The notes under the pieces are model-generated. The model had not been told where the DNA came from. It saw only the letters and a program-made list of their open reading frames with translations, and did not search any database. Below, one piece after another: positions 1-4,959 of a stretch of 7,212 nucleotides of DNA; positions within the stretch are counted from its first letter, which is position 1; each line of letters opens with the position of its first letter. Origin of the DNA: an uncultured Lactobacillus sp. (GTDB taxonomy: Bacteria; Bacillota; Bacilli; Lactobacillales; Lactobacillaceae); contig CAMLRO010000049.1 in the NCBI GenBank assembly GCA_946482425.1, forward strand, positions 1-7,212. The letters run 5' to 3'. A program made the translations under genes and the position numbers.

Positions 1-14
1 CTTAAAAGTAATCA

Positions 15-55
15 AATAAACCAAGCTTATATTATTTATACAAACTTGGTTTATT
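15..55 (-). terminator. Inverted repeat, possible terminator (perhaps of the kdg operon)
   Basis: AATAAACCAAG at 15-25 is the exact reverse complement of CTTGGTTTATT at 45-55, giving an 11-bp stem with a 19-nt AT-rich loop. Both strands are T-rich after the stem, but neither has a clean run of T, so the direction is uncertain. If the insertion sequence at 65-927 is removed, the stem lies only about 20 bp after the kdgK stop codon, a usual place for a terminator. This supports the minus strand. It could equally end an unseen gene to the left. Confidence 0.4.
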
Positions 56-64
56 ATATTTTGA

Positions 65-88
65 AAATTGCAATTTTAAGTTGAACAC
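65..88 (+). repeat. IS30 terminal inverted repeat, transposase 3' side
   Basis: This 24-bp repeat matches the reverse complement of 904-927 at 20 of 24 positions. Both repeats share AAATTG at the outer end and an uninterrupted AAGTTGAACAC at the inner end, with the mismatches in between. It lies just outside the transposase stop codon (TAG, 90-92), which is usual for the family. The outermost base is uncertain by a few nucleotides. Confidence 0.75.
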
Positions 89-89
89 T

Positions 90-887
90 CTACTTGATCT
101 GATAGATGCAATCTAATCTTCTTTCATATAATTCATCGGGTGTGTGGTAGGCTAAGATCTTGCGGGGCAGGTTATTGCACCAGTCCTCAATGCCATAGAT
201 TTGCATTAAGTCATAATCCTTGATGGACTGACCTTTAGGAATAAAGCGCCGGATTAGCCGGTTGTGCCGCTCAACCCCGCCCTTCTCACAAGAAGTATAA
301 GGGTGCGCGTAGTAAACCAGCGTCTGCGCTGCTTCTTCTAACTGAGCTAGATCCGCAAACTCAGAACCATTATCGGTGGTAATGGTCTTAAAGACTTCGT
401 GCCAGTGTTCCTGGTATTGGCTGCGCAAGGTTTTAAAGGCCGCCATCACGCTGGCAGCCGTCTTATCCTTAATCGGGATAATCATGAATTTGCGGGTCAT
501 GCGTTCATACAGGGTTAAAAGGGCCTGGTCATCTTTGGTTTTATGTCCTAAAACCAGATCGCACTCCCAGTGGCCAAACTCGCGGCGCTGGTTAATAGCA
601 GCAGGCCGTTCACTAATACTGCGGCCCAGCTGGCGTTTATGCCGGCGTACCCGTTTAGCTTTCGTCTTGCGGCTTAAGCATTCGGGCAAGTCAGTTGCCT
701 TAATCTGTAATAAACCACGTTCCACATAATGGTAAAGCGTCTTGGTGCAGACTGTTTCATTCCGGGTAAAGGCGCCGCTGGCTAAGGTGCGACCGGCACA
801 GGCATCAAGCGAGTTCATTGGAGACTTCTTTCTAGAATTAGGTTGGTAATTACATTCTATCAAAGAAGTCCAATGGACTTTTTTCAT
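90..887 (-). CDS. IS30-family transposase, N-terminally truncated
   Basis: This is a DDE transposase of the IS30 family, which cuts and joins the ends of its own element. Of the 265 residues, homology to the family is recognisable from about residue 24 (MNSLDACAGR) to the end. The RNase H-like core is complete: D110 in HWECD, D172 in TTDNGSEF and E206 in EKGGVERHN, with 33 residues between D172 and E206 as in IS30. Family members are usually about 310-350 residues and begin with a helix-turn-helix region that recognises the terminal repeats; that region is missing here. Residues 1-23 lie inside a large hairpin and resemble nothing I know. The ATG at 887 has no good SD site; ATG 818 (residue 24) is an alternative start. 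A stop lies in frame just upstream (891-893). It is probably a non-functional remnant, though the frame is open. Confidence 0.8.
   Translation of the reverse strand: MKKVHWTSLIECNYQPNSRKKSPMNSLDACAGRTLASGAFTRNETVCTKTLYHYVERGLLQIKATDLPECLSRKTKAKRVRRHKRQLGRSISERPAAINQRREFGHWECDLVLGHKTKDDQALLTLYERMTRKFMIIPIKDKTAASVMAAFKTLRSQYQEHWHEVFKTITTDNGSEFADLAQLEEAAQTLVYYAHPYTSCEKGGVERHNRLIRRFIPKGQSIKDYDLMQIYGIEDWCNNLPRKILAYHTPDELYERRLDCIYQIK
816..875 (-). repeat. Long imperfect hairpin at the 5' end of the transposase frame
   Basis: The arm at 816-838 is nearly the reverse complement of the arm at 854-875. They share the blocks CATTGGA, CTTCTTT and TAGAAT, separated by only 1-2 unpaired bases, around a 15-nt loop. 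The hairpin covers codons 1-24 of the open frame, including the internal ATG at 816-818. A smaller dyad, AAGTCCA-T-TGGACTT, overlaps its upstream arm. Whether it belongs to the intact element or was made by the deletion cannot be told from this copy. Confidence 0.65.
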
Positions 888-903
888 TTTCTAATCAGGG
901 CAG

Positions 904-927
904 GTGTTCAACTTCATTTTTCAATTT
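904..927 (-). repeat. IS30 terminal inverted repeat, transposase 5' side
   Basis: This is the partner of the repeat at 65-88, with 20 of 24 positions matching in inverted orientation. Its outer end lies 8 bp from the last base of kdgK, so the element sits immediately behind that gene without disrupting it. Confidence 0.75.
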
Positions 928-935
928 ACCACTTT

Positions 936-1961
936 TTATCTTAATACACGCATATTACCTTGTTTAGCCATTACCGCTTGAATTTCTGCATCACTAACTA
1001 AGTTAAAATCACCACTAATAGTTAATTTCAAGACGCTGGCTGCTAAGGCATAATTAAGCATCTTTTCCTTAGAAAAATTATGCACCAAGCCATGAACTAA
1101 ACCGGCACCAAAAGCATCACCAGAAGCTACACCTTCCCAGACATGCATTTGATAGACTGGTGCTTGAAAAACCTCACCATGATCAACCATCAAAGCAGTC
1201 CACTTTGAATCCTCAACCGAATGAATATCTCTTAAAATGCTGGCTACTGTCTGACATTTAGGATATTTACGCGAAATTTCTTTCATCCCTTGAATAAATG
1301 TTTCTCTTTGCTCAATACCATGACTCATATCGTTATCAAAAGCTTTGATCCCTAAAGTCGCTTCAAAGTCTTCATCATGTGCAAGACAAATATCTACATA
1401 AGGCATTAATTTTGCCATTGCTATCTGAGCATCCTTAGGCGACCACATTTTTCCCCTATAATTAAGGTCACAGATAACCTTAATATCATGCTTTGCGCAA
1501 TATTGACAAGCCACCAAAAGTGCTTTTTGCAATGCAGAAGAAATCGCGGGCGTAATTCCTGAAAAGTAAAAATAACCTGCATCTTGCAAAATTTGGGGCC
1601 AGTCATATTCTTCAGCCAGCGCCACAGCAAAAGAACTTCCTGCCCGATCATAAACTACACTGGTATTGCGGATGCTGGCTCCCTTTTCGAAAAAATAAAT
1701 GCCTAAGCGGGGTCCGCCCCGATGAATTTCACTGGTATCTACCCCATAACGACTTAGCGCTCCTAATGCTGCCTGACCAATAGCATGAGCTGGTACTTTA
1801 GAAACAAATTGAGCATTATCACCTAATAGAGCCAGTGATACGGCTACATTTGCTTCTGCTCCTCCATATAGACCAGAAAAGCTATCCGTTTGAATGATAC
1901 GCTCGTTTTCACGCGGCTTCAGACGCAACATAATTTCACCAAAAGTGACAATCTTTTGCAT
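936..1961 (-). CDS. kdgK: 2-keto-3-deoxygluconate kinase (PfkB/ribokinase family)
   Basis: This cytosolic enzyme phosphorylates 2-keto-3-deoxygluconate with ATP to KDPG, the substrate of the aldolase encoded just upstream. The 341 residues show the sugar-kinase pattern: FGEIMLRL near the N-terminus, the substrate-binding GGAEANVA at 33-40, DRAGSSF at 105-111, DLNYRGKMW at 165-173, and the C-terminal signature GVASGDAFGAG at 277-287 with D282 as the likely catalytic base. The glycine usual in the anion hole (GxGD) is Ala279 here, which is unusual. I chose ATG 1961 because AGGTG lies 6 nt upstream and the protein then begins MQKIVTFGE, as in relatives. A GTG at 1970 would give three more residues and a 4-nt overlap with eda. 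The gene is translationally close-coupled to eda, and its 3' end is followed directly by an insertion sequence. Another PfkB sugar kinase is possible on motifs alone, but the eda neighbour makes KdgK likely. Confidence 0.9.
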   Translation of the reverse strand: MQKIVTFGEIMLRLKPRENERIIQTDSFSGLYGGAEANVAVSLALLGDNAQFVSKVPAHAIGQAALGALSRYGVDTSEIHRGGPRLGIYFFEKGASIRNTSVVYDRAGSSFAVALAEEYDWPQILQDAGYFYFSGITPAISSALQKALLVACQYCAKHDIKVICDLNYRGKMWSPKDAQIAMAKLMPYVDICLAHDEDFEATLGIKAFDNDMSHGIEQRETFIQGMKEISRKYPKCQTVASILRDIHSVEDSKWTALMVDHGEVFQAPVYQMHVWEGVASGDAFGAGLVHGLVHNFSKEKMLNYALAASVLKLTISGDFNLVSDAEIQAVMAKQGNMRVLR

Positions 1962-1966
1962 ACCCA

Positions 1967-1972
1967 TCACCT
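1967..1972 (-). promoter_or_regulatory. Ribosome binding site of kdgK
   Basis: AGGTGA (minus strand) overlaps the TGA stop codon of eda and stands 5-6 nt before ATG 1961. It supports that start over the GTG at 1970 and the ATG at 1967, which fall inside or right beside the SD itself. Confidence 0.55.
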
Positions 1973-2617
1973 ATTTTCTTTAATTCGCAGATATTCTTTG
2001 CGATATAACTTAGCTTGCTCAGTTACTGCCGCATAATTTCCTTTGGCAGCAGCTGCAGTCAAATTGCTGCCCGCACCTACTACAGTTACGCCAGCTTCGA
2101 ACCACTCGTGCATATTGCTTAAGTTAACACCACCAGTCGGCATAATATTAGCTTGGGGTAAAGGTGCTTTAACAGCCTTAACAAAGCCAGGTCCCATGGT
2201 ACTTCCCGGGAAAACTTTAACAATCTCTGCACCATAGCGCATAGCCGTTTGAATTTCACTCACAGTCATACAACCTGGTATATAAGGTACCTGATACTCA
2301 TTACACAAAAATGCGGTATTCTGGTCAAAAGTAGGAGCTACAATAAATTTGGCTCCTGCCAAAAGTGCAATTCTTGCAGTTACTGCATCCAAAACTGTGC
2401 CGGCACCAATCACAACATCTGTGTCTTTAGCATATTTTGTACTTAGTTTTTGTATAATCTCTGACGCATTAGGCACAGTAAAAGTTAATTCAATCGCTTT
2501 AATTCCACCTTTAATACAGGCATTAGCAGTTTTCTCAGCTTCTTCAGGAGAATTTCCTCTAACTACTGCAACTATTCCCGCATTTTTGATAGCTAAAAGT
2601 GTTTCTGATTCTTGCAT
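1967..2617 (-). CDS. eda: KDPG aldolase (2-dehydro-3-deoxy-phosphogluconate aldolase)
   Basis: This class I (Schiff-base) aldolase cleaves 2-keto-3-deoxy-6-phosphogluconate to pyruvate and glyceraldehyde-3-phosphate, the last step of the Entner-Doudoroff and hexuronate routes. The 216-residue protein matches the family length and TIM-barrel motifs: AVVRGNSPEEA with R20, IKAIELTFTVP with catalytic Glu43, GAGTVLD at 71-77, GAEIVKVFPGS with Schiff-base Lys134, MPTGGVNLSN at 159-168 and GAGSNLT at 181-187. The start at ATG 2617 is preferred because AAAGGAC lies 4-5 nt upstream; the in-frame ATG at 2632 would place that SD inside the gene. It is the first gene of the minus-strand operon, followed by kdgK, and its promoter is overlapped by a palindromic operator. 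It could also accept related substrates such as 4-hydroxy-2-oxoglutarate, as Eda does in some bacteria. Confidence 0.93.
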   Translation of the reverse strand: MQESETLLAIKNAGIVAVVRGNSPEEAEKTANACIKGGIKAIELTFTVPNASEIIQKLSTKYAKDTDVVIGAGTVLDAVTARIALLAGAKFIVAPTFDQNTAFLCNEYQVPYIPGCMTVSEIQTAMRYGAEIVKVFPGSTMGPGFVKAVKAPLPQANIMPTGGVNLSNMHEWFEAGVTVVGAGSNLTAAAAKGNYAAVTEQAKLYRKEYLRIKENR

Positions 2618-2621
2618 TGTA

Positions 2622-2628
2622 AGTCCTT
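2622..2628 (-). promoter_or_regulatory. Ribosome binding site of eda
   Basis: AAAGGAC on the minus strand is the only good SD near the gene. It stands a few bases before ATG 2617 and lies downstream of the other candidate, ATG 2632, so it decides the start in favour of 2617. Confidence 0.65.
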
Positions 2629-2647
2629 TCATTACTCTTTTTATCTT

Positions 2648-2676
2648 ATGGTAAACCTTTACCTAAAATAATTCAA
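2648..2676 (-). promoter_or_regulatory. Probable promoter of the eda-kdgK operon
   Basis: On the minus strand TTGAAT (2671-2676, 5 of 6 matches to the -35 consensus) is followed after exactly 17 bp by TACCAT (2648-2653, 4 of 6 matches to the -10). Transcription would begin near 2641, leaving a leader of about 24 nt before ATG 2617. The -10 and spacer coincide with the palindrome at 2650-2663, which suggests repression by blocking RNA polymerase. Confidence 0.55.
2650..2663. promoter_or_regulatory. Palindromic operator, likely for the divergent LacI-type regulator
   Basis: GGTAAACCTTTACC is a perfect dyad of two 6-bp arms (GGTAAA and TTTACC) around a central CC. Its size and form resemble LacI-family operators, although many of these have CG at the centre. 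It overlaps the putative -10 of the eda promoter and lies about 90 bp upstream of the regulator gene, so binding would repress eda-kdgK. Assigning it to KdgR is an inference from position. Confidence 0.55.
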
Positions 2677-2699
2677 TGACGTTTTTCGCGGACCCGTCA
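2677..2699. promoter_or_regulatory. Interrupted palindrome between the divergent promoters
   Basis: TGACG at 2677-2681 is mirrored by CGTCA at 2695-2699, with 13 bp between, including a GC-rich core (CGCGGACC) that stands out in an AT-rich spacer. It lies just upstream of the eda -35 and covers the expected -35 region of the regulator promoter. It could bind a second factor or the regulator itself, but five-base arms may also arise by chance. Confidence 0.3.
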
Positions 2700-2712
2700 G
2701 TTTTTGGTTATT

Positions 2713-2721
2713 TGCTATAAT
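2713..2721 (+). promoter_or_regulatory. Extended -10 promoter of the regulator gene
   Basis: TGCTATAAT contains a perfect -10 hexamer (2716-2721) preceded by the TGn extension. No recognisable -35 is found 16-18 bp upstream, which is common for extended -10 promoters. Transcription would start near 2728, giving a leader of about 20 nt before ATG 2750. The upstream in-frame ATG at 2720 falls inside this element and so cannot be the start of the protein made from this promoter. Confidence 0.6.
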
Positions 2722-2740
2722 GAACTTAGTACAGTTATTC

Positions 2741-2745
2741 GAGGG
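2741..2745 (+). promoter_or_regulatory. Ribosome binding site of the regulator gene
   Basis: GAGGG stands 4 nt before ATG 2750 and supports that codon as the start. The in-frame ATG at 2720 has no SD. Confidence 0.55.
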
Positions 2746-2749
2746 TATT

Positions 2750-3739
2750 ATGAAGAAAAAAACAGCAAGTATTAAAGATGTTGCCAGCTTGGCAAATGTC
2801 TCTATTGCAACAGTTTCACGTTATTTACATGGTCAACTTAATCGAATGTCAGCTGAAACAGCTGATCAGGTAAAAAACGCAATTGTTAAACTGAATTATG
2901 TTCCTAATGCTGCAGCCAGACAGCTAATAACTCACAAAAGTAAAATGATTGCGATCATTGTTGTTAATATAGCTGATTCGTTTTCTACCGAATTATATAA
3001 GGGAGCGAATTCTGTCTTAGAACGCGCTGGCTACGCCACCGTAATGCTTGATACTGATTCTCAACAAGCTAAAGAAAAACAGCTAATTAATATGGTGGGA
3101 TTAAATACTTATGACGGGTTAATATTACAGCCTTTAAGTAGCGATGTTGCTAAAATCAAATCTGAAGTCCGGAGAGATTTGCCAATTGTAATTCTTGACC
3201 GTCAATTAAAGGACTCCCCGTGGCCCCAAGTAATAAGCGAAAATTTTGCAGCTAGTAAAAAAGCTGCTCAGTATTTTTATCAACATGGATTTACACAAGC
3301 AATTGTTTTTTCATCCGCAATCGCAATTGCCTCGACTAGGCAAAAGCGTCTTAAAGGTATTAAAGCTGTTTATCCGCAAGTTACTATCTTTGAACTTGAC
3401 GAAAAAATGCTCCAACATAAGGAAATATTTGCTAAATTAGAAAAAATTTTGGCCGAAAAAGCAGAAAAAACCGTGCTTTTCTTTTTAGAAGAACGGTGGC
3501 TTTTGTTATTTTTACCAGATTTAATCCATGCTAACCTTTTACCCAACAAAAATATAGAAATTTCTGGTTTTGCGGATTCCAGCTTAATTTCGTCTATTTG
3601 GCCCTCTGCTAAGATGATATTGCAAGACCCTTACAAAATGGGGCAAAAAGCTGGTGCAATCATGCTTAATTTATTGGCAAACAAACAAAACGTACCTCAT
3701 ACTTCAATGGTTAAAACCAGTTTTATTAAAAAAGACTAA
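2750..3739 (+). CDS. kdgR: LacI-family transcriptional regulator, probably KdgR
   Basis: This cytosolic DNA-binding repressor probably senses KDG or a related sugar acid and controls the divergent eda-kdgK operon. Starting at ATG 2750, the 329-residue protein opens with a LacI helix-turn-helix (SIKDVASLANVSIATVSRYL, residues 7-26). The hinge-helix region follows (NYVPNAAARQL, 49-59), then a periplasmic-binding-protein-like effector domain: ELYKGANSVLERAGYA (81-96), TYDGLILQP and LPIVILDRQL in the first subdomain, and the dimer and C-terminal subdomain after that. The length is normal for the family. The start is set by GAGGG at 2741-2745 and by the promoter, whose -10 overlaps the upstream ATG at 2720. 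A strong terminator follows the gene. The family is certain; the name KdgR rests on its place beside eda-kdgK and general likeness to Bacillus KdgR. Confidence 0.85.
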   Translation: MKKKTASIKDVASLANVSIATVSRYLHGQLNRMSAETADQVKNAIVKLNYVPNAAARQLITHKSKMIAIIVVNIADSFSTELYKGANSVLERAGYATVMLDTDSQQAKEKQLINMVGLNTYDGLILQPLSSDVAKIKSEVRRDLPIVILDRQLKDSPWPQVISENFAASKKAAQYFYQHGFTQAIVFSSAIAIASTRQKRLKGIKAVYPQVTIFELDEKMLQHKEIFAKLEKILAEKAEKTVLFFLEERWLLLFLPDLIHANLLPNKNIEISGFADSSLISSIWPSAKMILQDPYKMGQKAGAIMLNLLANKQNVPHTSMVKTSFIKKD

Positions 3740-3766
3740 AAAGGGGCAAAATCTAACTCAAAAAAT

Positions 3767-3800
3767 AAAGCGTTGAGAACTTATCTTCTCAACGCTTTTT
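3767..3800. terminator. Strong bidirectional rho-independent terminator between kdgR and asd
   Basis: AAAGCGTTGAGAA (3767-3779) pairs perfectly with TTCTCAACGCTTT (3786-3798) around the 6-nt loop CTTATC, followed by T's on the plus strand. On the minus strand the same 13-bp stem runs into TTTATTTTTTG. It therefore suits the end of both kdgR (plus) and the dap-asd operon (minus). The rest of the spacer, 3801-3897, holds nothing I recognise. Confidence 0.9.
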
Positions 3801-3897
3801 CAGATTGAATATATTATTGGTTTTGTTAATTTATCCTGAATAATTTACACTATAAAAGCACAGTACAAAGCATTTCTTAGCCTGCCAATATAAATAG

Positions 3898-4959
3898 CTA
3901 CTTAGGAACATGAACCAGGTTATCACGTACCAAGCATTCCGCAATCTCAACAGTATTGCTAGCGGCGCCTCTTAATAAGTTATCGGCTACGACCCACATA
4001 TTGAATGCGCCGGGATTTTCTTGATCTGGGCGAATACGCCCAACAAAAGTCTCTTTTTTGCCCGCTGCTAACAGGGGTTGTGGATAAATCTGGTTTTGGG
4101 GATCATCTTGTAGAACCAATCCTGGAGTCTTCTTAATTTCCTGCTGGATAGCAGCAGCAGTGACTGATTTGTCTTTAAGGACGAAATAAACCGTTTCGCC
4201 ATGACCAATTTCAACTGGCACCCGTACGCAAGTAGCAGTAACTTTTATCTGTTGTGAATCTTGATCATTATACAAAATCTTTTTTGTTTCATGAATCATT
4301 TTCCATTCTTCGTGTGTATAACCATCATCTTCAAATACATCAATTTGCGGTAATAGGTTAAATGCCATCGGATAATGCTTTTTAGCAGATGCAGTTGGCA
4401 ATATTTTGGCTTCAGTCTCTTGATTATTCAGCCTATCATGTGCTTGTTGAAGCAGCTCATCCCAAGCTGCCTTACCAGCACCAGAAACGGCTTGATAAGT
4501 CGAAACAATAATTTGTTTAATTCCCCACTTAACGTGCAGTGGATAAAGCGCAGCCACCATTTGTATTGTTGAACAATTGGGGTTAGCAATAATTCCGTGA
4601 TGGTTAACTAATTGGTCATCGTTAACTCCTGGCACAATTAGCGGAACATCATCAGCCATACGAAAAGCACTGGTATTATCTACACACACTGCTCCTCTTT
4701 TAACCGCTTCAGGCAACAATTTTTGAGACACCGCACCGCCGGCAGATGATAAAACCAAGTCTACGCCATTAAACGACTCCGGCCGTGCTTCTTCTACTTT
4801 AATTTCTTGATTTTTAAATTTTAGTTTTTTACCTGCTGAATTCTTAGAAGCCAGCAATTTAACTTCTTTAACAGGAATTTGTGCATGTTCCAATTCACTA
4901 ATTAAGCGTTGACCCACTGCGCCTGTAGCACCTAAAATTGCAACTACATATTCTTTCAT
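3898..4959 (-). CDS. asd: Aspartate-semialdehyde dehydrogenase
   Basis: This cytosolic enzyme reduces L-aspartyl-4-phosphate with NADPH to L-aspartate-4-semialdehyde, the branch point to lysine/diaminopimelate and to threonine and methionine. The 353 residues show the NADP-binding GATGAVG (10-16), SSAGGAVS (71-78), DNTSAFRM (94-101), the active-site NPNCST with catalytic Cys129, the substrate region YQAVSGAGKAAWDEL (155-169) and RVPVEIGHGE with Arg246 and catalytic His253. The C-terminal DNLLRGAASNTVEIAE is also typical. Length is normal for the family. The ATG overlaps the stop codon of patA in an ATGA, and AAAAGGG lies 9 nt upstream (4969-4975). It is the last gene of the operon and is followed by the terminator at 3767-3800. 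Confidence 0.97.
   Translation of the reverse strand: MKEYVVAILGATGAVGQRLISELEHAQIPVKEVKLLASKNSAGKKLKFKNQEIKVEEARPESFNGVDLVLSSAGGAVSQKLLPEAVKRGAVCVDNTSAFRMADDVPLIVPGVNDDQLVNHHGIIANPNCSTIQMVAALYPLHVKWGIKQIIVSTYQAVSGAGKAAWDELLQQAHDRLNNQETEAKILPTASAKKHYPMAFNLLPQIDVFEDDGYTHEEWKMIHETKKILYNDQDSQQIKVTATCVRVPVEIGHGETVYFVLKDKSVTAAAIQQEIKKTPGLVLQDDPQNQIYPQPLLAAGKKETFVGRIRPDQENPGAFNMWVVADNLLRGAASNTVEIAECLVRDNLVHVPK

Larger units (their letters stand above)
65..927 (-). mobile_element. IS30-family insertion sequence, internally deleted copy
   Basis: The element is bounded by 24-bp imperfect inverted repeats (65-88 and 904-927, 20 of 24 positions identical) that enclose a single IS30-type transposase frame. 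At 863 bp it is shorter than the usual 1.0-1.25 kb of IS30 elements. The missing length fits loss of the part encoding the N-terminal DNA-binding region. It is more GC-rich than its neighbours: 32 of 60 bases in 241-300 against 20 of 60 in kdgK at 1021-1080. It points the same way as kdgK and ends 8 bp from the kdgK stop codon. I could not find a convincing target-site duplication. Confidence 0.8.

Noticed and set aside
55..66. Target-site duplication flanking the insertion sequence
   Set aside because: The bases just outside the two repeats do not match in any convincing 2-3 bp or longer duplication, and the exact ends are uncertain.
376..729. Open frame on the plus strand inside the transposase
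   Set aside because: It is antisense to a clearly recognisable catalytic core and shows no family resemblance or good ribosome binding site.
2043..2654. Plus-strand open frames opposite eda
   Set aside because: They mirror the alanine- and valine-rich aldolase codons and have no homology that I recognise; the minus-strand gene explains the region fully.
2720..2749. Earlier start of the LacI-type regulator at ATG 2720
   Set aside because: This ATG overlaps the -10 hexamer of the gene's own promoter and lacks an SD; ATG 2750 has GAGGG upstream and starts right before the helix-turn-helix, as in the family.
3801..3897. Possible small RNA or remnant gene in the kdgR-asd spacer
   Set aside because: Only a short direct repeat of AAAGC is visible; there is no stable structure, promoter or coding signal beyond the terminator at 3767-3800.
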